Assembly: GCF_013155365.1 (NCBI RefSeq)
Contig: NZ_JABJRA010000001.1
Coordinates: 434,001-498,000 of the forward strand
Length of the DNA: 64,000 nt
Origin: Nocardioides sp. zg-DK7169
GTDB lineage: Bacteria; Actinomycetota; Actinomycetes; Propionibacteriales; Nocardioidaceae
Direction: 5' to 3'
Shown: positions 9,980-17,849 of the stretch, one piece after another
Layout of the letters: every line of letters begins with the position of its first letter
Position numbering within the stretch: the first letter of the stretch is position 1
The notes under the pieces: model-generated
Database searches by the model: none
Told to the model about the DNA's origin: nothing
Seen by the model: only the letters and a program-made list of their open reading frames with translations
Made by a program: the position numbers and the translations under genes

Positions 9980-12900
9980 GCGGGCTCCACCTCCCGCAGC
10001 CGCTGGCTGATCACGGCCGAGACGCCGTCTCCTCGCATGGTGACCCCGTACAACGCGTCCCCGACCTCCATCGTTCTCTTCTGGTGTGTGATGACGAGCA
10101 GCTGGGAGCTCTCCCGCAGCTCTTCGTAGATCTCGAGCAGCCGGCCCAGGTTGGTGTCGTCCAGGGCCGCCTCGACCTCGTCGAGGATGTAGAATGGCGA
10201 GGGGCGCGCCTTGAACAGCGCCACCAGGAACGCCACCGCGACCAGCGACCGCTCGCCGCCGGAGAGCAGCGAGAGCCGCTTGACCTTCTTGCCCGGCGGC
10301 CGGGCCTCGACCTCGATGCCGGTGGTGAGCATGTCGGAGGGGTCGGTGAGCACCAGCCTGCCCTCGCCGCCGGGGAACAGCCGCGCGAACGTGGCGTCGA
10401 AGGCGCGCTCGACGTCGGCGTAGGCCTCGGTGAAGACCTGCTCCACGCGCGCGTCGACCTCGCGGACGATGTCGAGCAGGTCCTTGCGGGTGCGGCGCAG
10501 GTCCTCGAGCTGCTCGGTGAGGAACTTGTGGCGCTCCTCCATGGCCGAGAACTCCTCGAGCGCCAGCGGGTTGACCCTGCCCAGCTGGGCCAGCGCGCGC
10601 TCGGCGGCGCGCAGCCGCTTCTGCTGCTCCTCGCGGACGTACGGCGTGGGGTCTCGCAGCTCGCCGTCGGGGCCGGCCTCGGTGGCCGGGACCGGCTGGT
10701 CCGGGCCGTAGTCGGCGACGAGCGCGTCCGGGGCGGTGCCGAGCTCCTCGACCGCGCGCTCCTCGAGCTGCTCGATGCGCATCCGCTGCTGGGCGCGCGC
10801 CATCTCGTCGCGGTGCGCGGCGTTGACGAGCTCGTCGTGGGCGCGGCCCAGGTCGCGCAGGCTCGCCCGCACGCCCATCAGCTCCTGCTCGCGGCCGCGG
10901 CGCGCCTCCTCGACCTCGCTGCGCTCGCGGGCCGCCTGCGCGACGGACTCCTCCAGGCGGGCCAGCACGTGCGCCACCGCGGTGCCGACGGCCTCGGCCG
11001 CGCGGCCCTCGCGCCGGGCCTGCTCGCGGCGGCGTGCGGCCCGGGCCCGGGCCTCGCGCTCGGTGCGGGCGGCGCGCAGCAGCGAGTCGGCGCGGCCGCT
11101 GATCGCGCGGGCGCGCTCCTCGCTGGTGCGCAGCGCGAGGCGGGCGTCGGTCTCGGCCTGCCGGGCGGCGCGGGCGGCGTCGGCGAGCCGCTCGCGCGTC
11201 TCGGTGTCCGGCTCCTCCTCGGGGGTCTCCTCGGCGGCGCCGAGCCGGGCCTCGAGCTCGGCCAGCCCGGAGACCGCCTGCTCGCGTGCCTGCTGGGCGG
11301 CCTCGATGGCGCGGGCGAGGCGCTCGGCCTCGCCGCGGGCGGCGCGGGCCAGCGAGCCGTGCTGGCCCAGCTCCTCGGCCACCGCCGCGAGGGTGGCGTC
11401 GGACTCGTGCAGCCGCGCGAGCGCCACGTCGACGCGCTGCTGGGCCGCGAGCCGCTCGGCCTCCAGCCGGCTCACCTCGAACCCGAGCCGCTCGGCGCCG
11501 GCGGTGACCTCGGCGAGCTGCGCCGCGGCCTCGTCGACGGCGGCCTGGACCTCGATCAGGCTGGGTTGGCTGCTGGAGCCGCCGGAGGCGAAGTGGGCGC
11601 CCAGCAGGTCGCCCTCGCGGGTCACGGCGGTGACGTCGGGGTGCTGGTCCACCAGCACCCGGGCGGCGGCGAGGTCGGCGACGACCGCGACCTTGCGCAC
11701 CAGCCGGGCGAGGGCGGCGCGCAGCTCGGCGGGGCACTCCACGACGTCCAGCGCGTACGCCGCGTCGCCGGGCAGCGCCGGCCACGCCTCGTCGTCGGCC
11801 GGTCCGCCGCCGAGCAGCAGGGCGGCGCGGCCGAGGTCCTCGGCGCGCAGGTGGTCGATCGCCGCGACGGCCGTGGCGGCGTCGGCGACGACGACGGCGT
11901 CCGCGGCGCGGCCCAGCGCGGCGGCGAGCGCGGCCTCGTACCCCGGGCGGACGGTGAGCAGGGCGGCGACCGAGCCGAGCAGGCCGGTGGCCATCCCCGC
12001 GACCGCGGTTCCGGCAGTGTCCGTGTCGTCCGTGTCGGCTGCGCCCGTCTGGGCCGCGGCGAGCAGCGCGCCCGCGCCGTCCTTGCGGTTCAGCCCCATC
12101 TCCAGGGCGTCCTTGCGGGCGGCGAGCGAGGAGCGGTCGCGGTCGGCCTGCTGCACCTCCTCGCGGAGCTTGGCGAGGCGGTCCTCGAGGTCCTCGAGCG
12201 CGGCGACGGCCGCCTCGTGCTCGGCGTCGAGGCCCTCCTCCCCCGCGTCCAGGCCGGCGACCTGGGTCTCGAGGGCGGTGAAGTCGCGCTGGGCGCGCTC
12301 GGCGCGGGCCAGGGCGTCCTCGCGGCTGGCGGTGAGCCGGCCGACCTCCTCGTCGGCGGCCACGGCGCGCGAGCGCATCGCGTTGACCTGACCCTGCAGG
12401 CGCGCGAGCCCCTCGCGCCGGTCGGCGGCGGCGCGGTGCAGCGCGGCGACCCGGCGCTCCTCCTCGGCGGCGGCGTCCTCGGCGGCCCGCCGGGCGAGCA
12501 CGGCCCGCTCCAGGGCGACGCGCTGGGCCTCGACCTCCGCGGCGATCTGCTCCTCCTGGCCGCGGGCCTGGGCCGCCTGCGCCTCGAGCTCGTCGGGGTC
12601 GCGGCCGCCGCGGTGGTCGGTCTCGGCGGCCGCCGTGGCGTTGCGCAGCCGCTCGGCGGCCAGCGACTGGGTGCCGCGCAGCCGCTCGCGCAGGCCGGAG
12701 AGGGCGAACCAGGTGTCCTGGGCGCGGGCCAGGGCCGGCAGGTCCTCGCGGAGCCCGGCCTCGAGCTCGGCCTCCTGGGTCCGGGCGCGGGCGATCTGGC
12801 CCTCGAGCTCCTCGCGGCGCTCGTGGAGGGCGGACTCGTCGGCCAGCTCCCGCTCCAGGGCGGCGCGCGCGGTGACCAGGTCGTCGGCGAGCAGGCGGGC

Positions 12901-13578
12901 TCGGGCGTCCCGGACGTCGGCCTGGACGCCGGCCGCGCGCCGTGCTACCTCGGCCTGGCGGCCCAGCGGCTTGAGCTGGCGGCGGATCTCGGCGATCAGG
13001 TCGTTGAGGCGGTGCAGGTTGCCGTCGGTGGAGTCGAGCTTGCGCAGCGCCTTCTCCTTGCGCTTGCGGTGCTTGAGGACCCCGGCGGCCTCCTCGATGA
13101 ACCCGCGCCGCTCCTCGGGGGTGGCGTGCAGGATCTGGTCGAGCTGGCCCTGGCCGACGATGACGTGCATCTCGCGCCCGATGCCGGAGTCGGAGAGCAG
13201 CTCCTGGACGTCGAGCAGCCGGCAGGTGCTGCCGTTGATGGCGTACTCCGAGCCGCCGCTGCGGAACATCGTGCGGCTGATCGTGACCTCGGTGTACTCG
13301 ATCGGCAGCGCGCCGTCGGAGTTGTCGATGGTGAGCACGACCTCGGCGCGGCCCAGCGGCGGGCGCCCGGAGGTGCCGGCGAAGATGACGTCCTCCATCT
13401 TGCCGCCGCGCAGCGACTTCGCGCCCTGCTCGCCCATCACCCACGCGAGCGCGTCGACGACGTTGGACTTGCCCGACCCGTTGGGGCCGACGATGCAGGT
13501 GATCCCGGGCTCGAGCTGGAGCGTGGTCGCGGAGGCGAAGGACTTGAACCCCTTGAGGGTCAGGCTCTTCAGATACAC
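9976..13578 (-). CDS. smc: Chromosome segregation ATPase SMC
   Basis: SMC forms the condensin ring that organises chromosomes together with ScpA and ScpB. The protein has 1200 residues: N-terminal ATPase lobe with Walker A GPNGSGKSN (residues 31-39), long Ala/Arg/Glu-rich coiled coil, a central hinge (roughly residues 500-650, rich in Gly and Val), returning coiled coil, then the C-terminal LSGGERSL signature and Walker B FYILDEVEAALDD. I start it at GTG 13578 (VYLKSLTLKGFKSF) because GGGAG lies 6 bases upstream and family members begin there. The frame is open to 13629 but adds atypical residues. It is coupled to the downstream thioesterase. Confidence 0.97.
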   Translation of the reverse strand: MYLKSLTLKGFKSFASATTLQLEPGITCIVGPNGSGKSNVVDALAWVMGEQGAKSLRGGKMEDVIFAGTSGRPPLGRAEVVLTIDNSDGALPIEYTEVTISRTMFRSGGSEYAINGSTCRLLDVQELLSDSGIGREMHVIVGQGQLDQILHATPEERRGFIEEAAGVLKHRKRKEKALRKLDSTDGNLHRLNDLIAEIRRQLKPLGRQAEVARRAAGVQADVRDARARLLADDLVTARAALERELADESALHERREELEGQIARARTQEAELEAGLREDLPALARAQDTWFALSGLRERLRGTQSLAAERLRNATAAAETDHRGGRDPDELEAQAAQARGQEEQIAAEVEAQRVALERAVLARRAAEDAAAEEERRVAALHRAAADRREGLARLQGQVNAMRSRAVAADEEVGRLTASREDALARAERAQRDFTALETQVAGLDAGEEGLDAEHEAAVAALEDLEDRLAKLREEVQQADRDRSSLAARKDALEMGLNRKDGAGALLAAAQTGAADTDDTDTAGTAVAGMATGLLGSVAALLTVRPGYEAALAAALGRAADAVVVADAATAVAAIDHLRAEDLGRAALLLGGGPADDEAWPALPGDAAYALDVVECPAELRAALARLVRKVAVVADLAAARVLVDQHPDVTAVTREGDLLGAHFASGGSSSQPSLIEVQAAVDEAAAQLAEVTAGAERLGFEVSRLEAERLAAQQRVDVALARLHESDATLAAVAEELGQHGSLARAARGEAERLARAIEAAQQAREQAVSGLAELEARLGAAEETPEEEPDTETRERLADAARAARQAETDARLALRTSEERARAISGRADSLLRAARTEREARARAARRREQARREGRAAEAVGTAVAHVLARLEESVAQAARERSEVEEARRGREQELMGVRASLRDLGRAHDELVNAAHRDEMARAQQRMRIEQLEERAVEELGTAPDALVADYGPDQPVPATEAGPDGELRDPTPYVREEQQKRLRAAERALAQLGRVNPLALEEFSAMEERHKFLTEQLEDLRRTRKDLLDIVREVDARVEQVFTEAYADVERAFDATFARLFPGGEGRLVLTDPSDMLTTGIEVEARPPGKKVKRLSLLSGGERSLVAVAFLVALFKARPSPFYILDEVEAALDDTNLGRLLEIYEELRESSQLLVITHQKRTMEVGDALYGVTMRGDGVSAVISQRLREVEPA

Positions 13579-13798
13579 CCGTGGCTCCCATCGCTGGACT
13601 TCAGGGACGATGCTGCATCGCCGCAGCACCGCAGGCGGGGAAGCGCGGTGCGTGTCACCCTACTCGCGGGCGCGCGGTCGATCGGGCAGCCACGCGGAGG
13701 GCCTCCGAGGGGGTGCCGGGGGTCACCAGGACCCCGGCCGGACGACGTCTCACGCCGTCTCGGGCCGCCCCGGACGGTGCGGCGGGCACGGGCCGTGG

Positions 13799-13817
13799 CC
13801 CGGCCGGTCCGGCCGGG
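13799..13817 (-). terminator. Short GC hairpin behind the small coiled-coil gene
   Basis: CCCGGCC (13799-13805) pairs with GGCCGGG (13811-13817) around a 5-base loop. It begins 18 bases after the stop of the 70-residue coiled-coil gene on the minus strand. It is short, so it may be weak. The remaining 13579-13834 interval is otherwise featureless and should hold the smc promoter. Confidence 0.45.
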
Positions 13818-13834
13818 CGGGAGGGAGCAGGTCC

Positions 13835-14047
13835 TCAGGCGGGCTGCATGTCCTCGACGGACGTGGCGTCGTCGAGGTCGAGCAGGTCGGTGCGGTGCGC
13901 CGCGCTGAGCCGGTCGTTCTCCTCGGCCAGCCGGAGCACGAGCGCCTCGAGCTCGCCCACGCGGGCGCGCAGCCGGGAGTTCTCGACCATCACGTGGCTG
14001 GGCGTGCGCAGATCCCTGCTCAGGTGGCCGATGAGTGCCTTGGCCAT
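13835..14047 (-). CDS. Small coiled-coil protein of unknown function
   Basis: This 70-residue protein starts MAKALIGHLSRDLR and continues with a heptad-like stretch of Leu, Val, Arg and Glu (about residues 22-48: NSRLRARVGELEALVLRLAE) that should form a parallel coiled coil. The tail is acidic. GGAAGG lies 6 bases before the ATG, so translation is well supported. I recall similar MAKALxGH...LRARVxELE proteins in other actinobacteria, but not a function. It stands between mutM and smc on their strand, separated by 108 bases from mutM. Confidence 0.7.
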   Translation of the reverse strand: MAKALIGHLSRDLRTPSHVMVENSRLRARVGELEALVLRLAEENDRLSAAHRTDLLDLDDATSVEDMQPA

Positions 14048-14155
14048 GGTGAGCCTTCCGAATTCGGGTGGTGGGGCCGGGCGGCGCCGATGGCCGCGCG
14101 GGCGATCCGCTCGCCGCGGACCGTCTTCAAGAATCCCACCCGGACGCCGGTCGGG

Positions 14156-15058
14156 TCAATCCGGGACGGGGGTGCCCGGGGTGCCTGCGACCCCGCGTCC
14201 CGGGGCGGGCGCCCGGCGCCGCCGCGGGGCCGGCTGGCAGGTCGGGCAGAAGTAGGAGGAGCGGTTCATGAACGCCACCCGGCGCATCGGGGTGCCGCAG
14301 CGCTCGCAGGGCTCGTCCTCGCGCCCGTAGGCGCGCAGCGAGCGGTCGAAGTAGCCCGACTGGCCGTTGACGTTGACGTAGAGGGCGTCGAAGGAGGTGC
14401 CGCCCTGGGCGAGCGCCTCCGCCATCACGTCGCGCGCGTGGCCGAGCAGCTCGCGGACCTGGGCCGCGCTCAGCCGGTCCCCCGGGCGCTCGCCGTGGAT
14501 CCGGGCGCGCCACAGCGACTCGTCGGCATAGATGTTGCCGACGCCGGAGACGAGCCCCTGGTCGAGCAGCTGGCGCTTGATCCCGGAGGCACGCCGGCGC
14601 ACCCGGCGTACGAACTCGTCGTCGTCGAACTCGGGGTCCAGCGGGTCGCGGGCGATGTGGGCGATCTCGCCCGGCAGGTCGGCGCCGCCGGCGGAGACGG
14701 TCAGCCCGCCGAACATCCGCTGGTCCACGAAGCGCAGCTGACGAGCGTCGTCGAGGACCAGGCGCACCCGCAGGTGCCGCTCGTCGGGCGCCGAGGCGGG
14801 CTGCACCAGCATCTGCCCGCTCATGCCGAGGTGGGCCAGCAGCGCGTCGCCGTTGTCCAGCGGCAGCCAGAGGTACTTGCCGCGGCGGCGCGCACCGGTG
14901 ACCACGCGCCCGGTCAGCGCGGCGGCGAAGCCGGCGGGACCGCGCAGGTCGCGGCGCACCGGGCGCTCGTGCAGGACCTCGACGCCGAGCACGGTGTGCC
15001 CGACGACGTGCCGCTCCAGGCCGGCCCGGACGACCTCGACCTCGGGAAGCTCCGGCAC
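14156..15058 (-). CDS. mutM: Formamidopyrimidine-DNA glycosylase (Fpg/MutM)
   Basis: This base-excision repair enzyme removes 8-oxoguanine and formamidopyrimidines and cleaves the abasic site. The 300 residues begin [11 protein letters not shown], giving the catalytic N-terminal Pro (after Met removal) and Glu. The helix-two-turn-helix region carries [12 protein letters not shown]. The C-terminal zinc finger has four cysteines in CERCGTPM...FCPTCQ. A basic tail follows. The start lies 1 base after the rnc stop, so it is the last gene of the recG-to-mutM run. It protects a high-GC genome from oxidised guanine. Confidence 0.97.
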   Translation of the reverse strand: MPELPEVEVVRAGLERHVVGHTVLGVEVLHERPVRRDLRGPAGFAAALTGRVVTGARRRGKYLWLPLDNGDALLAHLGMSGQMLVQPASAPDERHLRVRLVLDDARQLRFVDQRMFGGLTVSAGGADLPGEIAHIARDPLDPEFDDDEFVRRVRRRASGIKRQLLDQGLVSGVGNIYADESLWRARIHGERPGDRLSAAQVRELLGHARDVMAEALAQGGTSFDALYVNVNGQSGYFDRSLRAYGREDEPCERCGTPMRRVAFMNRSSYFCPTCQPAPRRRRAPAPGRGVAGTPGTPVPD

Positions 15059-15059
15059 G

Positions 15060-15773
15060 TCAGCTGGCGTCGGAGGTGGCGGTGAGGCCCAGCTGCTCGA
15101 CGATCTCGCCGTACGCCGTCTCCGCGGCGGCCTGCTCGGCCTCCTTCTTGGAGCGGCCGACGCCGTTGCCGTAGAGCCGGTCGGCGACCTTCACCTGCGC
15201 GGTGAAGGTCTTCATGTGGTCGGGGCCGTCTGAGGTGATGACGTACTCCGGCACGCCGAGGGAGTGCTCGGCGGCGATCTCCTGCAGCGAGGTCTTCCAG
15301 TCCAGCCCGGCGCCGAGCGCCGAGGCGGCCTCGAGGAGCGGGTCGAAGAGCAGGTGCACGACCTGTGCGGAGACCTCCATGCCACCGGAGAGGTGGACCG
15401 CCCCGATCACCGCCTCGACGGTGTCGGAGATGATCGAGGACTTGTTGCGTCCGCCGGTCGACTCCTCGCCGCGGCCGAGCTTGACGTGCTCGCCGAGGCC
15501 GATGCCGCGCCCGACCTCGGCGAGGGCGCGCGCGTTGACGACCGCGGCGCGCAGCTTCGCCAGCCGGCCCTCGGAGAGGTCCGGGTGGGTGCGGTAGAGC
15601 GTCTCGGTGACGACGACCCCGAGCACGGAGTCCCCGAGGAACTCCAGCCGCTCGTTGGTCGGCAGGCCGCCGTTCTCGTAGGCGTAGGACCGGTGGGTGA
15701 GCGCGCGCTCGAGCAGCTCGGGATCCAGCTGGGGATCACCGAGCGCTCGACGCAGCTCCGCGTAGTTGGTCAA
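15060..15773 (-). CDS. rnc: Ribonuclease III
   Basis: RNase III cuts double-stranded RNA, including rRNA precursors. The 237-residue protein has the catalytic domain with signature [17 protein letters not shown] (about residues 40-56) and the second acidic cluster [18 protein letters not shown]-terminal double-stranded RNA-binding domain follows, ending in [17 protein letters not shown]. It lies 25 bases after rpmF and 1 base before mutM on the same strand, the order usual in this phylum. Confidence 0.97.
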   Translation of the reverse strand: MTNYAELRRALGDPQLDPELLERALTHRSYAYENGGLPTNERLEFLGDSVLGVVVTETLYRTHPDLSEGRLAKLRAAVVNARALAEVGRGIGLGEHVKLGRGEESTGGRNKSSIISDTVEAVIGAVHLSGGMEVSAQVVHLLFDPLLEAASALGAGLDWKTSLQEIAAEHSLGVPEYVITSDGPDHMKTFTAQVKVADRLYGNGVGRSKKEAEQAAAETAYGEIVEQLGLTATSDAS

Positions 15774-15798
15774 CCGTGGTCAGAGACCCTGAGCGGGC

Positions 15799-15984
15799 TC
15801 AGAGGACCTGACGACGGTCGGCACGGGCGCCGTACTGGCCGCACTCGCCGCACGCACGGTGCGGGAGGTGCTTGACGCCGCAGGCGGGGTTCGCGCAGGT
15901 CACCAGGGTCGGTGCCACGGCCTTCCAGGCCGAGCGACGGTGACGCGTGTTGCTGCGCGACATCTTCCGCTTCGGGACAGCCAC
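15799..15984 (-). CDS. rpmF: 50S ribosomal protein L32
   Basis: This is a 61-residue ribosomal protein with the typical basic start [18 protein letters not shown] and a zinc ribbon formed by two Cys pairs (CANPAC...CGEC). The presence of all four Cys marks it as the zinc-binding (C+) form rather than the cysteine-free paralogue used under zinc limitation. It follows the YceD-like gene by 52 bases, the usual yceD-rpmF pairing. Confidence 0.97.
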   Translation of the reverse strand: MAVPKRKMSRSNTRHRRSAWKAVAPTLVTCANPACGVKHLPHRACGECGQYGARADRRQVL

Positions 15985-16036
15985 TGTTCTCTCCTCATAC
16001 CGTGGCCGGGAGGTCCGGCCGCATTGATGTGCTTGG

Positions 16037-16621
16037 TCAGTTCTCGGAGGATTCCGAGTCCATCTTGTCGAGCTTGTCCAGCGCGGTCAGCCCCGCCCAT
16101 CGCGGGTCGATCGCTTCCTCGTGCTGGTGGTCCGGATCATCCGCCAGGCGCGCACCACACTCGGTGCACAGTCCCGGACAGTCGTCCTGACACAGCGGCT
16201 GGAACGGTAGTGCGAGCACCACCGCGTCCCGCAGCAGGGGTTCCAGGTCGAGCAGGTCGTCCTGGAGGTTGCTGACCCCGTTGTCCTCGTCGTCGGCGTC
16301 CTTGTCACGCAGGTCGTCGTACACGAACAGCTCCTGGAAGCGGACGTCGATCTCGTCGTCGATCTCCTCCAGGCACCGCACGCACTCGCCCTCCAGCACG
16401 GCCTTCGCCGTGCCGGTGACCAGGACGCCCTCCATGACCGCCTCCAGGCGCAGGTCAAGCTCGACCGGCGCACCTTCGGGGACCTTGAGGACCTCGATGC
16501 CAAGATCTGGGGGTGCCGGCACCGACAGTGTCAGCTGTTGCTGGGACCCCGGGCGGCGGCCGAGCTCGCGGGTGTCGAGCACGAGCGGCGCTCTCGGGTC
16601 CAGGCTAGACAGTTGAATCAC
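16037..16621 (-). CDS. YceD-family protein (DUF177)
   Basis: DUF177/YceD proteins are linked to 23S rRNA maturation and nearly always precede rpmF, as here. The 194 residues carry the conserved [10 protein letters not shown] motif and a second Cys pair in [16 protein letters not shown], so metal binding is plausible. I start it at GTG 16621 ([20 protein letters not shown]), where family members usually begin. An ATG at 16705 would add 28 residues with odd Pro/Gly/Cys content. The start is therefore uncertain, but the family call is firm. Confidence 0.9.
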   Translation of the reverse strand: MIQLSSLDPRAPLVLDTRELGRRPGSQQQLTLSVPAPPDLGIEVLKVPEGAPVELDLRLEAVMEGVLVTGTAKAVLEGECVRCLEEIDDEIDVRFQELFVYDDLRDKDADDEDNGVSNLQDDLLDLEPLLRDAVVLALPFQPLCQDDCPGLCTECGARLADDPDHQHEEAIDPRWAGLTALDKLDKMDSESSEN

Positions 16622-16718
16622 TTCCGGTTCCGGGCACGAACAGATCGTCGGGAATCGTATCCGCCCGGGAGACGGGTCACCAAACCCGGGCGGTCCCCGG
16701 CGCACGCCGGGGGCAGGT

Positions 16719-17219
16719 TCACGCCTGTGCCCGGCGCGCGGCGACCTCGGCGAGCCGCTCGGTGAGGCGCGCGTGGACGCTCGCCGGCACCAGCGAGGAG
16801 ACGTCGCCGCCGAAGGTCGCGACCTCCTTGACCAGGCTCGAGGCGAGGAAGGAGTACTCCGGGCTGGTGGGCACGAAGACGGTCTCGACGTCGGTGAGCG
16901 AGGCGTTCATCTGCGCCATCTGCAGCTCGTACTCGAAGTCGGAGACGGCGCGCAGGCCCTTGACGATGGCCTGGATGCCCTGCTCGGCGCAGAAGGTGGT
17001 CAGCAGGCCGGTGAAGCCCGCGACGCGCACGTTGGGCAGGTCCGCGCAGACCTCGCGCAGCATCTCCATGCGCTCCTCGGCGCTGAACAGGCGGTTCTTG
17101 GAGGCGTTGACCCCCACCGCGACGACGACCTCGTCGAACAGCGACGAGGCGCGTCCCACGACGTCGAGGTGACCGTTGGTGACCGGGTCGAACGATCCCG
17201 GGCAGACGGCTCGGCGCAC
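16719..17219 (-). CDS. coaD: Phosphopantetheine adenylyltransferase
   Basis: CoaD joins 4'-phosphopantetheine and ATP to dephospho-CoA, the penultimate step of coenzyme A synthesis. The 166 residues include PGSFDPVTNGHLDV (nucleotidyltransferase TxGH motif) and IVKGLRAVSDFEYELQMAQMN. The closing motif SSLVKEVATFGGDVSSLVP is also present. The GTG start at 17219 has AGGGGAG 8 bases upstream, lying in the end of rsmD. The order recG-rsmD-coaD is standard in actinobacteria. Confidence 0.96.
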   Translation of the reverse strand: MRRAVCPGSFDPVTNGHLDVVGRASSLFDEVVVAVGVNASKNRLFSAEERMEMLREVCADLPNVRVAGFTGLLTTFCAEQGIQAIVKGLRAVSDFEYELQMAQMNASLTDVETVFVPTSPEYSFLASSLVKEVATFGGDVSSLVPASVHARLTERLAEVAARRAQA

Positions 17220-17224
17220 GGGAC

Positions 17225-17845
17225 TCACTCCCCTTCGGGCTGGTGGTGGCTGTCGGACGACTGCGGGGCCTCGGCCTCCGGGGGCGGGGCCGCGTGACCG
17301 TACCAGAGCACGGTCTCGCCGTAGGCACGCCGTCGGTGCGGCTCCAGGCCCTCGGGCCAGGCGGGCTCGGGGCTGCGCGCGGAGCGCTCCACGACCACCA
17401 GCGCGTCGGGCGCCAGCCAGCCGTGGGCGACGAGCGCGCGGAGGTCGTCGGCGACCGCCTCGTCGGACAGCGGGTACGGCGGGTCGGCGAACACCACGTC
17501 GTACGCCGCGGCCGGCGGGCGGGCCAGCACGGAGGCCACCGCGCCGGTGACGACCTGGGCCTCGCCGGCCCCGATCTCGCGGGCGTTCGCGGTGACCAGG
17601 GCCGCGGTGCGCCGGTCGGACTCGACCAGCGTCACCGCCGCCGCGCCCCGCGACCAGGCCTCCAGGCCGACCGCGCCGGACCCGGCGTACAGGTCCAGGA
17701 CGCGCAGGCCGGCCAGCGAGCCGCACCACGACTCCACCGCGGAGAACAGCGCCTCGCGGACCCGGTCGCTGGTGGGCCGGGTGGCGGTGCCCGGTGGGGT
17801 GGACAGGCGGCGGCCGCCGGCGCGGCCGGCGATGATGCGGGTCAT
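17225..17845 (-). CDS. rsmD: 16S rRNA (guanine966-N2)-methyltransferase RsmD
   Basis: RsmD methylates G966 of 16S rRNA using S-adenosylmethionine. The 206-residue protein starts MTRIIAGRAGGRRL, has TSDRVREALFSAVE, the SAM-binding loop VLDLYAGSGAVGLEAWSRGA, and the catalytic motif DVVFADPPY. The start, ATG 17845, is 4 bases past the recG stop. The frame continues open upstream into recG, but those residues lack family character. The C-terminal tail is rich in Pro, Glu and His and is probably disordered. Confidence 0.95.
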   Translation of the reverse strand: MTRIIAGRAGGRRLSTPPGTATRPTSDRVREALFSAVESWCGSLAGLRVLDLYAGSGAVGLEAWSRGAAAVTLVESDRRTAALVTANAREIGAGEAQVVTGAVASVLARPPAAAYDVVFADPPYPLSDEAVADDLRALVAHGWLAPDALVVVERSARSPEPAWPEGLEPHRRRAYGETVLWYGHAAPPPEAEAPQSSDSHHQPEGE

Positions 17846-17849
17846 CGGT

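Noticed and set aside
9518..13591. A single 1357-codon frame that would fuse the thioesterase to sequence overlapping smc
   Set aside because: Only the last 153 codons have thioesterase character. The rest is the off-frame shadow of smc, and the GTGA junction gives a proper start.
10084..13908. A 1274-codon open frame antisense to smc
   Set aside because: Leu/Gly/Ala-rich shadow of the smc coding sequence with no domain and no ribosome binding site.
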